Of a stretch of DNA of 64,000 bases, positions 50,660 to 59,432 are shown piece after piece (the first letter of the stretch is position 1; each line of letters starts with the position of its first letter). Below the pieces are notes generated by a model. That model was not told the origin of the DNA. It saw nothing but the letters and a program-made list of their open reading frames with translations, and did not search any database. The position numbers and the translations under genes are program-made. This DNA is from an uncultured Lachnospiraceae bacterium (lineage in GTDB: Bacteria > Bacillota > Clostridia > Lachnospirales > Lachnospiraceae), in assembly GCA_902788035.1 (NCBI GenBank), contig CADAIL010000013.1, forward strand, positions 47,309-111,308, written 5' to 3'.

Positions 50660-52255
50660 TTGAAAACTCTTAACAACATACTTCGGAGCATCATATATAT
50701 TCTCGGCGGGGGCGCGCTCCTGTTCATTACATATCTGAATCTGACAGGTACGGCTTTCATGCCTCTGACAGACGCGGAACTCGTTTCATTTGAGACAGAT
50801 AATGTCCTGTTCTACCTCGTCCTCATGACAGTCCTCGCGTGCATCATCTCGTTCGGTTTCTTCACCTTCAGGAATCCCCACGGTTTTTTCCCGAAAAGCG
50901 GTGTGCTGCTGTTCTTTATCATCGGTACAATCCTGTATCTCGGGTTCGGTCTTTATCTGATTTTTCGAATTCCCACAGACCTGCGGGCGGATGCGTATGC
51001 CATCTATACAGCGGCCGAAGAGATAAAGAACGGAAATTATTCCTCACTCATACTTGATACCGCCACCGCCGAAGGAACGTATGCAAGCGGCTATCTGGCC
51101 GCATATCCTCACCAGATCGGGATTACACTCATTCTGAGCCTTCTTTTGAGGGTCCTGCCGGGTCTTCGCTATATCTTTATTCTGAATCTGATATTGATTC
51201 TCCTCAATAATCTTCTGATGCTCAATATTTCGGACGCGCTGTTCCATAATGATCAAACCAATTTCATGACAGTGCTGCTATCTTTTATCTTGCTTCCTCA
51301 CTTTTTCCTCAGCATCTTCTGCTATGGCATCATTCCTGGGCTCACGGCACTGCTCGTTTCTTTCCTGGCTCTCATTAAATTTGAAGAGACCGGTAATATT
51401 TTCCACGCCGTCTGCGCAGTGATCTTCGGAGCTTTTGCCATCGTCCTGAGGAGCAATTACATGATCGGTGTCATTGCAGAAACAATACTTTTGCTCCTTA
51501 TCTTCCTCCGTTCATTTGAAAATGACCGCAAAAAAGTAATCGGCAGAATCCGATATATTGCGGCGGCCGTCCTTCTCATTGCTGCCATGATCATCCCGAA
51601 CACAGCCCTCAAAATCGGCATCGGGAACATCAGCGGCCATAATGTAACAGACAGCATTCCGAGATCAGCCTGGATGGCAATGGGTCTTTCTGAGGGAACC
51701 AGGGCAGAAGGCTGGTACAATGGCTATAACTATAATACCTTCCGGGAAAACGGTTACGATCAGAAAGCCACCGACGAAGCGGCCCGCGCCCTGATCGGAG
51801 AGCGTCTTCAGGCCTTCCGAAGTGACCACGACTACGCATACACTTTCTTTATGAGAAAACTTGCTTCTACTTGGTCAGAACCCACATTCCAGTCCGTCTG
51901 GGTCGGACCTCAGGAGGCTTCAGCAGGTAAGATCGGCGGTTTCCTTTTCAAAAATATCTACTCCGGTGGAGGCGCTTACGATATCACCTGTGTGATATGC
52001 AGTATTGTTTATCTTGTGGTACTGGCAGGCTGTGTCCTTTTCCTGGCAAAAAGCCTGATCCGCCGGATACAGATGCTGACGGACAGATACAGTCACCGTG
52101 ATACCGTCACAGTCTTTACAGCGTTCCCGATCCTCTTCCTGCTGGGCGTGTTCCTTTTCCACCTCGTGTGGGAGACCAAGAGTCTCTACGTATTCTCCAG
52201 TGTATACATGCTGCTGCCGCTCGCTGCGGCGGGCCTCTCCTTCACGGAGAAATAG
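50660..52255 (+). CDS. Polytopic membrane protein, probable GT-C glycosyltransferase
   Basis: 531 residues from a TTG at 50660 with GCGAGG eight bases upstream; the longer frame from 50582 runs through palindromes and is rejected. About ten to twelve hydrophobic helices, with a large loop after the first two pairs ('FRIPTDLRADAYAIYTAAEEIKNGN', with an acidic pair like the GT-C catalytic loop) and a soluble segment around residues 330-430. Looks like a lipid-sugar-dependent mannosyl/glucosyl transferase of the PMT type; donor and acceptor unknown. Confidence 0.65.
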   Translation: MKTLNNILRSIIYILGGGALLFITYLNLTGTAFMPLTDAELVSFETDNVLFYLVLMTVLACIISFGFFTFRNPHGFFPKSGVLLFFIIGTILYLGFGLYLIFRIPTDLRADAYAIYTAAEEIKNGNYSSLILDTATAEGTYASGYLAAYPHQIGITLILSLLLRVLPGLRYIFILNLILILLNNLLMLNISDALFHNDQTNFMTVLLSFILLPHFFLSIFCYGIIPGLTALLVSFLALIKFEETGNIFHAVCAVIFGAFAIVLRSNYMIGVIAETILLLLIFLRSFENDRKKVIGRIRYIAAAVLLIAAMIIPNTALKIGIGNISGHNVTDSIPRSAWMAMGLSEGTRAEGWYNGYNYNTFRENGYDQKATDEAARALIGERLQAFRSDHDYAYTFFMRKLASTWSEPTFQSVWVGPQEASAGKIGGFLFKNIYSGGGAYDITCVICSIVYLVVLAGCVLFLAKSLIRRIQMLTDRYSHRDTVTVFTAFPILFLLGVFLFHLVWETKSLYVFSSVYMLLPLAAAGLSFTEK

Positions 52256-52420
52256 TCTGCTAAACTTCCCACAGCCAGGTCTCGCTCGCAAGACCCGGCG
52301 CGGGATTCGGGTCAGCGCCAGCTGACATAATTCCAAACCGAATCCCTGCGGTATCCGCTTCGCTACGGATATTGATTTACCCACCTTGTAGAAGCGGGAC
52401 TTCCCCCACTGAGATAAACC

Positions 52421-52468
52421 AAAAAGCTCCTCGTAGTGCTGTCAAGCATCCACGAGGAGCTGTATTTT
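52421..52468. terminator. Bidirectional terminator
   Basis: AAAAAGCTCCTCGT (52421-52434) pairs with CACGAGGAGCT (52451-52461), then TATTTTTG; the A run on the left serves the opposite strand. It separates the convergent GT-C and degV genes. The stretch 52256-52420 has only short imperfect palindromes such as GGTCTCGCTCGCAAGACC. Confidence 0.8.
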
Positions 52469-52487
52469 TGTGATTAGGTGTAAGTAA

Positions 52488-52680
52488 CAGTTCAGACAGA
52501 CTGCTCATGAAGTTCGTTTCCGGTGCAGGCATCCATCTTCGTGAGAAAAACATTGCGGGTCCGACCGAGAGATCGCAAAATGCATAGCATTTTGCAAGCT
52601 CACAGGGAAGGACCTGCGTTTTTCGATGATGATGGTGCCTGCACCGGATTCATAAACCCATATACAGTCCGTCTGAACCG
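52488..52680 (-). repeat. Long palindromic repeat, copy R3
   Basis: About 193 bases. Outer arms CAGTTCAGACAGACTG / CAGTCCGTCTGAAC, inner arms CCGGTGCAGGC..ATCTTCG with the matching GGTGCCTGCACCGG side, GCGGGTCC/GGACCTGC, tip GCAAAATGC-ATA-GCATTTTGC. Ends 17 bases from the stop of degV, which reads into it. Confidence 0.9.
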
Positions 52681-52697
52681 TTACGTAGTTCCCATAA

Positions 52698-53582
52698 TCA
52701 TTCACATATTTTAGCGCGGTCGCCGAAGAAAAGGATTGCTGTCATGCCCGGGCCGGTATGCGCACCGATAATAGGAGAGAGATACATCTCTGCATAGTTG
52801 ACAGACGGGTCGTGGCGCTTCAGCATTTCTTCGAGGATCGCTGGCCGTTCCCCTGCATCCGCGTGAACAATGTAGGCGTTCTTTCCGTATCTGGTGTCCC
52901 GGCTGTCCAGATATCTCGTCATCAGTTCCCTGAGGGCCAGCTTCTCACCACGTTTCTTGGCTACAGTGATGAGCTTCCCTTCCTGGTCAATGACCAGTAT
53001 CGGCTTAATATTCATGACAGTGCCGACAACGGCGGTAGCAGCGGAAATGCGTCCTCCGCGCTTCAGGTACATGAGGTCCTCCACCATAAATATATGGCAG
53101 ACTTTGTGGCTCATTTCCTCGAGATTGGCTGCATTTGCAGCAGCGTTCATTCCGTTCTTTTTATTTTTGACTGCCAGCTCCGCAAGCAGTCCCATCCCGC
53201 CTGTTGCAGACAAAGTATCGACCGGATATATTTTTGCGTCCGGGTATTTTTCATCCATATCCATCTTGGCGATCCGCACACTGTCGAAAGTCTTTGTAAG
53301 TCCGCTCGACAGGGACAGATAGATAACAGATTCACCTTGCGCAAGATGCTTCTCAAAGACGTCTATATACTGCTGCGGAGTAATCTGGCTTGTGTGTGTG
53401 AGATCACCTGCACGCTGTCCATCGTAAAAGTTCTTCAGGAGATCCTCGTCTTCCATACCGCAGCAAACTCGCTCATCCTCTCCGAGCGTGTAAGTCATAG
53501 GTACAAAAAACAGTTCATTGTCCCTGAGGAACTCCTTGCTCACATCGGCGGATGTATCAGTGTAAATGACATAATTTTCCAT
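52698..53582 (-). CDS. DegV family fatty-acid-binding protein
   Basis: 294 residues, full length. 'YVIYTDTSADVSKEFL', 'THTSQITPQQYIDVFEKHLAQGESVIYLSLSSGLTKTFDSV' and 'VEDLMYLKRGGRISAATAVVGTVMNIKPIL' are DegV. Family members bind fatty acids and hand them to fatty acid kinase FakA; no fakA is near. AAGGAAG before the ATG. Confidence 0.92.
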   Translation of the reverse strand: MENYVIYTDTSADVSKEFLRDNELFFVPMTYTLGEDERVCCGMEDEDLLKNFYDGQRAGDLTHTSQITPQQYIDVFEKHLAQGESVIYLSLSSGLTKTFDSVRIAKMDMDEKYPDAKIYPVDTLSATGGMGLLAELAVKNKKNGMNAAANAANLEEMSHKVCHIFMVEDLMYLKRGGRISAATAVVGTVMNIKPILVIDQEGKLITVAKKRGEKLALRELMTRYLDSRDTRYGKNAYIVHADAGERPAILEEMLKRHDPSVNYAEMYLSPIIGAHTGPGMTAILFFGDRAKICE

Positions 53583-53620
53583 AGCTATCTTCCTTTCATC
53601 CGTTGGTGTGCTTTTTCACC

Positions 53621-54535
53621 TTATTTCAGGAATCCGTTGACGATTTGTTCCTCTGCTTCCTTTTCGGTAAGCCCCAGTGTCATCAGTTTCATAAGCTGTT
53701 CACCGGCAATTTTTCCGATGGCCGCTTCATGGATCAGGCTCGCGTCGATATTATTGGCTGTAAGAGACGGACACGCTGTAACCCTGCCGTTCTCCATAAT
53801 AATCGAATCGCACTCGGAATGGCCGGCACATGGCGCATTTCCGTTGAGGCGGCTGTCAAAGAACTGTGTGCTGTTCTCACGGGCAACACTGCGGCTGACT
53901 ACATTGGCCGAGCAGCCCTCCCCGTTGAGATCGACATTAAAATAGGTTTTCGCGTTCTGTACGCCGTTCGTAAGTATCTTCTCTCTGACCTCAAGTTTCG
54001 CTCCGGCTTTGAGATCGCCCTCTGTCCGCCGATCAGTATCATCGATGCCCGCGATCTGTGTTGTCTCCATCTCCATGGAAGCGCCCTCATCAAGGTGCAC
54101 GATCGTGGTCGGGTTCATGACATTCTTGCTTCCGTCCCCCTCACCGTAATGCTTCTCCACATAGCGGATATGGGAGTTCTTTCCCAGCCAGAATGTGTGA
54201 ATACCGTCGTGCTGAGACAGCTCGCCGCCGCAGTTGTGGATACCGCAGCCCGCAATGATTACGACGTCAGCGTCCTCGCCGATGTAAAAATCATTATACA
54301 CGAGATCCGTGAGACCGGTCTGTGAAATAATGACCGGGATGTGGACACTCTCTTTTTTGGTTCCGGGGGCTATGATTATATCGATGCCCGGCTTGTCCTG
54401 CTTGGTGACAATATCGATGTTCGCGGTGGTATTGCGTCCTGCTGCCTTGCCGTTCTCGCGTATATTGTACGCTCCGACCGGGAGTGCGTCGAGGTCAGCG
54501 ACCTCCTTAAGTAAGTTCATGCGTATCTCGTCCAT
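53621..54535 (-). CDS. SufB/SufD-type Fe-S cluster scaffold
   Basis: 304 residues, shorter than typical SufB or SufD (about 430-470). Beta-helix core 'NDFYIGEDADVVIIAGCGIHNCGGELSQHDGIHTFWLGKNSHIRYVEKHYGEG' and C-terminal 'HSECDSIIMENGRVTACPSLTANNIDASLIHEAAIGKIAGEQLMKLMTLGLTEKEAEEQIVNGFL'. Ten bases after SufC, forming the minimal two-gene SufC-SufB set; no sufS, sufU or second sufB/D is present. It holds the nascent 4Fe-4S cluster. GGAGGG before the ATG. Confidence 0.85.
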   Translation of the reverse strand: MDEIRMNLLKEVADLDALPVGAYNIRENGKAAGRNTTANIDIVTKQDKPGIDIIIAPGTKKESVHIPVIISQTGLTDLVYNDFYIGEDADVVIIAGCGIHNCGGELSQHDGIHTFWLGKNSHIRYVEKHYGEGDGSKNVMNPTTIVHLDEGASMEMETTQIAGIDDTDRRTEGDLKAGAKLEVREKILTNGVQNAKTYFNVDLNGEGCSANVVSRSVARENSTQFFDSRLNGNAPCAGHSECDSIIMENGRVTACPSLTANNIDASLIHEAAIGKIAGEQLMKLMTLGLTEKEAEEQIVNGFLK

Positions 54536-54545
54536 CTTGCCCTCC

Positions 54546-55277
54546 TCACGACATTGCTTTCTGCGTCAGTAAATCACAGACAGTGTTCCCGGTATCGGCG
54601 CTCTTTAAGAGCCCCGGAAGGATTTCCTCACGGCTGCCGACTCTGTCCACCTTGCCTTCCCTGATGACAACGATCTTGTCGGCAATGTTAAGAATCCTCT
54701 CCTGGTGACTGATGATCAAAATGTTTCCCCTGGTCTCCTCATACATTTTCTCAAAGACTCTGATCAGATTCTGGAAGCTCCACAAATCAATCCCTGCCTC
54801 GGGCTCATCAAATACAGAGAGTTTTGTTCCGCGGGCCAGTACCATGGCGATTTCTATTCTCTTCAGCTCGCCGCCGGAGAGTGAATCATTCAGTTCACGG
54901 TCGATGTAATCCCGCGCGCACAGGCCGACTTCACTGAGGTAATCACAGGCCTGAGCGAGCGTCGTATCCTTGCCCGCCGCAAGACGGAGAAGGTCGCGTA
55001 CCCTGAGCCCCTTGAAGCGCACCGGCTGCTGGAACGCGTAGGAAATTCCGAGATTGGCCCTGTCCGTAATACTCATATGAGTTATATCGATGCCGTCCAG
55101 AAGAATCTGACCGCTGGTCGGCATATAGATGCCGGAAATCAATTTGGCGAGAGTGGACTTGCCGCCCCCGTTCGGGCCGGTAATAGCCACGAACCGCTCA
55201 TTGATGGAAAGGCTTACGTCACTCAGGATTTCCGTGTCATCCTCAGCCACATAGCCGACATGTTTTAATTCAAGCAT
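54546..55277 (-). CDS. sufC: SufC ATPase
   Basis: 243 residues. ABC ATPase with Walker A 'GPNGGGKSTLAKLISG', Q-loop 'AFQQPVRF', signature 'LSGGELKRIEIAMVLARG', Walker B 'LSVFDEPEAGIDLW' and switch His in 'IISHQERIL'. The SufC-specific 'SGGELKR.E' form separates it from transporters. Drives opening of the SufB scaffold. GGAGG before the ATG. Confidence 0.9.
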   Translation of the reverse strand: MLELKHVGYVAEDDTEILSDVSLSINERFVAITGPNGGGKSTLAKLISGIYMPTSGQILLDGIDITHMSITDRANLGISYAFQQPVRFKGLRVRDLLRLAAGKDTTLAQACDYLSEVGLCARDYIDRELNDSLSGGELKRIEIAMVLARGTKLSVFDEPEAGIDLWSFQNLIRVFEKMYEETRGNILIISHQERILNIADKIVVIREGKVDRVGSREEILPGLLKSADTGNTVCDLLTQKAMS

Positions 55278-55402
55278 AAAAACCTCCGTACGTAGTCTGT
55301 GAAGAGCTCATAATGAACCGGGGATCATAACTCGGTCCCCGGTAAATCCCATGTAACCTATATGATACAAGAGAATTATGTCAAATGCAAGCAGCGGAAC
55401 TT

Positions 55403-56233
55403 TCAGATGAGACCGAGTCTTTCAAGTTCTTTTGCGACACCGTCATCATTGCAGGATTCGCAAATGATATCAGCTTCATCTTTGACCCTCTGTTCCGCGT
55501 TGGCCATCGCGACCGATATTCCGGTCGTGCGAATCATCATAATGTCATTCATGCTGTCGCCGAATGAAATCGTGTCAGAGACCGACGCCTTAAGGCAGCT
55601 GCATATTCCGAGAATAGCCGCGCCCTTATTGATATCTGCCCGTGTGACTTCACAGGCCACGATGGGCAGGTCTTCGATCATATTGGAAAAGTTCGTCGGC
55701 AGATACCCCGGGCCGAAGGATCCAATGATTTTCTCATAGTCGGCAACTTTTCTGACAAAGAAGAACACTTTATAGATTCCCTCTCCGGCATATTCGCTCA
55801 CGGGGCGGTTCTCCGGTGATGCCAGGGCTTCTATGAGGCGCAGAAGTTCCGTATTTGCACCTTCCACCTGCACTTCCTTCAGTACGTCGGGATCAAATCT
55901 GCTGAAGAAATCTCCGCCTGTCGTCTCATAGTTATAGAATACGGCGTGTTCTCTGATAGAAGGAAGAACATCATCAAGCATCTTTGCGTCAGCATGATTT
56001 TCATAGACTGTTTTCCCGTCTATCACAGCTCTTCCGCCGGCGTGAAATATCCCGCCGTCAAAACCGATGCTCAGAATATCCTCGTTCACAAGCTCCGGAC
56101 TCCGCCCGGTGCATATGAAAGCTTTATGGCCGTTGGCACGGGCAGCCCGAATTGCGTCCCGCGTTCGCCGGCTCACCGTTCTGCCGGGCATAGCCAGTGT
56201 ACCGTCGATGTCAAAAAAGAGAAGCTTACTCAT
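55403..56233 (-). CDS. HAD-family Cof-type phosphatase
   Basis: 276 residues. Motif I 'LLFFDIDGTLAMPG' with nucleophile Asp8, motif II 'FICTGRS', cap domain, motif III/IV 'KGAAILGICSCL' and 'ISFGDSMNDIMMI'. Dephosphorylates small metabolites; the substrate cannot be inferred. Eight bases after the DHHW gene. Confidence 0.9.
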   Translation of the reverse strand: MSKLLFFDIDGTLAMPGRTVSRRTRDAIRAARANGHKAFICTGRSPELVNEDILSIGFDGGIFHAGGRAVIDGKTVYENHADAKMLDDVLPSIREHAVFYNYETTGGDFFSRFDPDVLKEVQVEGANTELLRLIEALASPENRPVSEYAGEGIYKVFFFVRKVADYEKIIGSFGPGYLPTNFSNMIEDLPIVACEVTRADINKGAAILGICSCLKASVSDTISFGDSMNDIMMIRTTGISVAMANAEQRVKDEADIICESCNDDGVAKELERLGLI

Positions 56234-56241
56234 GATGTCTC

Positions 56242-57453
56242 CTATGCCGAAGCGTTAAGGCATACCGCAAGTGAATGGTCAGCAAGAAGCGTATTCGCGC
56301 TGTACAGGAACAGAACATCCGTGATCCCGTTTGCCTGAATGACATTATCAAGCCGGTTGAAGTAATATCTTGGATCTATCATAATGATTGTGTCGTAGTG
56401 AGGAATCAGGTACTGCACAAAGCTGTTGGCATACGAATCCTTAAAGATCAGCAACGATTTGCCGGTCGATGCCGCCGTGTGGATCTCGACGATCGGATGA
56501 TTGCCCCCCAGAAATACCTGATACTGATCCTTCTCATTCAACTTGTCTCTCACATAAAGAGACGAGACCGTCTTACCCTGATCCGCGTAATATACATAAT
56601 AATTGGGACAGTTCTTCGGAACATAGATCTCAATTGTGTCTCTCCGGCGGAAGCTTCCGCTCTGCGATCCGAGAGTCCCGAGGAAAGTCTCCGACAGGAG
56701 ATATTCATCGAAATCCGTCACCGGCGCGTCAATGCCGAGGCCAGGAGCGCATTTTTCGTATACCGTCCTCGCTCCGTAGCTGGTCCAGTGATGATCCGTC
56801 CTGTAATAGAGGTTTCTTGAGTCGTTGGATGATTTCAGCGCTTCGGAGGCATTTGTAAACGCGACCCCGCTGAGTTTCTGCCCAAATGCGTCAATATCAG
56901 CCGTCTGATTCCTGACAGGCGCACTGCCCGGCAGCTTGTCGGGCAGGACTGCCGCCGCGCAGGGAACGACCAGCATTCTTGTAGACAGATCGGAATGTAG
57001 CGATGCAAATGAATTCACTGCATTTGCAATATCATCAAGGGCTTTTTCGTCCGGCTCGACTGTCTTCTGGAGCAGATAATGATCTTTGCCCAGATATACA
57101 TCGTGCGATTCCTTCATTCCGATCAGCTTGTCGTATGTCAGCTTCAGCGAAATCCACCTGTCGCGAAGGGCGAACTGGTCCGAGAAATGAGCCGCCGTGT
57201 CTCCAAAAAAGCTCCCGCTCAGAAGACCATCCGCGCTGATAGAAGGTCTCTGCTTGAGGTTTCGATTTTCATTTGCCGAAAAAGTCTTATCCGGCGTCAG
57301 CGCACTGAGCGCTGTCAGCACTACAACGAAGAGGGCACATACCAGCCCCGTGATATAGGCCAGACGTCTTCGCCGTCTCTGCTCGCGCAGAATTCTGTTT
57401 TTTCTTCTTCTAGCTGCCCTGCTCTCAGGGATCTGTGTTTCAGAACTGTTCAT
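56242..57453 (-). CDS. DHHW family (AlgJ/AlgX-like) membrane-anchored protein
   Basis: 403 residues. Basic N-terminus, one membrane helix (about 33-55), and an SGNH-like extracytoplasmic domain with 'FSDQFALRDRWISLK', the name-giving 'YYRTDHHWTSYGA' and 'LLIFKDSYANSFVQYLIPHY' (Ser nucleophile in DSY). Partner of MBOAT acyltransferases in O-acetylation of polysaccharides. Same operon as the MBOAT gene. Confidence 0.88.
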   Translation of the reverse strand: MNSSETQIPESRAARRRKNRILREQRRRRRLAYITGLVCALFVVVLTALSALTPDKTFSANENRNLKQRPSISADGLLSGSFFGDTAAHFSDQFALRDRWISLKLTYDKLIGMKESHDVYLGKDHYLLQKTVEPDEKALDDIANAVNSFASLHSDLSTRMLVVPCAAAVLPDKLPGSAPVRNQTADIDAFGQKLSGVAFTNASEALKSSNDSRNLYYRTDHHWTSYGARTVYEKCAPGLGIDAPVTDFDEYLLSETFLGTLGSQSGSFRRRDTIEIYVPKNCPNYYVYYADQGKTVSSLYVRDKLNEKDQYQVFLGGNHPIVEIHTAASTGKSLLIFKDSYANSFVQYLIPHYDTIIMIDPRYYFNRLDNVIQANGITDVLFLYSANTLLADHSLAVCLNASA

Positions 57454-57484
57454 TATGACCACTCTCTTTCAAGTCACGCTGCCG

Positions 57485-58843
57485 TCAGAATTTGAAGTAC
57501 AGGAAAGTCGTGTACGTACTGCCGATCAGCGATGCCGTGCACAGGATCAGAAGTCCCAGACGCAGCGCAACAGCGATGAGCGCCAGGACATGCTCATTGA
57601 GCCCGATATTGTTCTCTGTAAACAGCCGGTTCCATATAAAACTGCCGAGCGGCGTGCACCCGATAAGGCTTAAAACGAGCAGGATGAAGTAGCTGCGAAG
57701 AACATACACTGCTGTACGTGTTGCAAATGCAGCTCCGCCGAACATCGACAATATCACCCTGAGCGCTGAAGGAATCGTCGGCGAGAAGAAGAATATCCAT
57801 CCGATCCCGGCAATCAGGCAGGTCGCAAGCCTGCGGAGCGCCTTTGGAAAACCGTCGAACCGCCCCTTAATGACGAACCTTTCAAGAATGACGAACGCGC
57901 CATGGTACAGACCCCAGACGACAAAGCAGAACGTATTTCCGTGCCAGATACCTGTCAGCAGCCACACAACGAGCAGATTTCTCAGGATAAGAATATCCGG
58001 GACTCTGCTGCCGCCCAACGGAAAATAGACATACTGCTTGAACCAGTTGCCCAGAGAAATATGCCAGCGTCTCCAGAATTCCGAAATAGTCAGTGACATG
58101 TAAGGATAATCAAAGTTCTTTTCGAACTCGAATCCGAACATTTTGGACAGACCGATCGCCATATCCGAATATCCGCTGAAATCGAAATACAGCTGCAGGC
58201 TGTAAAAAATCATCATGAGCCATGCGCCGAGGACCGAATTCTCAGCCTGGCCAAGCAGGGCGAAGCCCGCTCCGAGTGCGTCTGCGAGCAGTACCTTCTT
58301 TCCCAGACCGACAAGAAAAAGAACGCCGCCGTCCATCAGTTTGTCAGCGTCCGCTTTTCTTCCTGTAAGCTGAGCTTCCATATCAGCATACTGAACAATC
58401 GGTCCCGATAATAATTTCGGGAAAAAGCTTACATACAGAATGAAATTCACGGGATTTCTCTGCGCTCCTGTCCGCTCCCCGTAGACGTCGAAGAGATAGG
58501 ACAGCACAGTGAACGTGAAGAAGGACATTCCAACCGGCATATCGTCAAAGAAATACTTAAATGATGCCAGAAGCACAACATTCGCTGCCACGGATGCGAT
58601 CATAATTTTCATAGCCGCATCCGTATGCCGGCTTATTTTCAGATGTTCGATCTCGATTCCGCTGGCGTAATTAAAAAGAGCCGCAAAGAGCAGAAAAACC
58701 AGCGACTTCGGGCTGCCCCACGCGTAAAAAAGCAAACTTACGATGACAAGCAGCGCATTCTTAAACGGAGCAGGAATGACATAATAAAGAATCAGGATGA
58801 TCGGAAGAAAAACAAAGAGAAAATATATACTGTTAAATACCAT
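57485..58843 (-). CDS. MBOAT family O-acyltransferase (AlgI/DltB-like)
   Basis: 452 residues, about eleven membrane helices. '[29 protein letters not shown]' region (here '[15 protein letters not shown]') and catalytic His in '[19 protein letters not shown]' are the AlgI signature. Moves acyl groups across the membrane to a surface polymer, with the DHHW and SGNH proteins as outside partners. Confidence 0.93.
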   Translation of the reverse strand: [452 protein letters not shown]

Positions 58844-58861
58844 GACGAATTTTCCCTCCGT

Positions 58862-59377
58862 TTACAGCGCTTTTCTGAACGCACTCTGTACTTTATCTGC
58901 GCGGGCTCCCACATAAAGAAGACAATAATTGCCTGCACAGTCACATACAGCGTTCTTAAGAAGCTCTGTCTGATCTACACCGTAACCCTCGAAACTGCTG
59001 AGCTGCGTCTTGATACGGGCATTATACGCCTCCATGACCGCTTCGCTCTGACTTGCGTCCTTCAGGCGGATGAGGACCAGCTCCTCCGCTCCCATGTTGG
59101 TCTTCGGACTGTAGTATACAACTCCATCATACTCCGACGAATCGAGCGAATAGAACCTCTTAAGGAGAAGCATATCCGACTCTTTTGTATTATCAAGATC
59201 CGCGTCCTTGGTGACTGCGGCTTTCACTTCATCAAAACCGGTCTTAGACGGGCGCGCGCTGGCTTTGGTCTGTACGAGCATGACAATGAGAACTGCAAAT
59301 GCAGCCCACTTGACCGCCTCGACCACATAGATCCACGGCGCGACCGGTGTCTTTCTTCGTTTTCGTGTCTCCCTCAC
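58862..59377 (-). CDS. DUF4358 membrane protein
   Basis: 171 residues. Basic N-terminus, one membrane helix (about 20-40), extracytoplasmic DUF4358 domain ('MLLLKRFYSLDSSEYDGVVYYSPKTNMGAEELVLIRL'). Eighteen bases before the MBOAT gene. DUF4358 proteins often occur with MBOAT/DHHW genes; function unknown. Confidence 0.85.
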   Translation of the reverse strand: MRETRKRRKTPVAPWIYVVEAVKWAAFAVLIVMLVQTKASARPSKTGFDEVKAAVTKDADLDNTKESDMLLLKRFYSLDSSEYDGVVYYSPKTNMGAEELVLIRLKDASQSEAVMEAYNARIKTQLSSFEGYGVDQTELLKNAVCDCAGNYCLLYVGARADKVQSAFRKAL

Positions 59378-59432
59378 AGCTTTACCCCTTGATTTTCCGG
59401 TCCTTAAAGGACCGTTTATTCATTATCCTTAG

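Noticed and set aside
52758..53945. 395-codon frame antisense to degV and sufB
   Set aside because: Covers two well-supported genes on the other strand; no recognisable domain.
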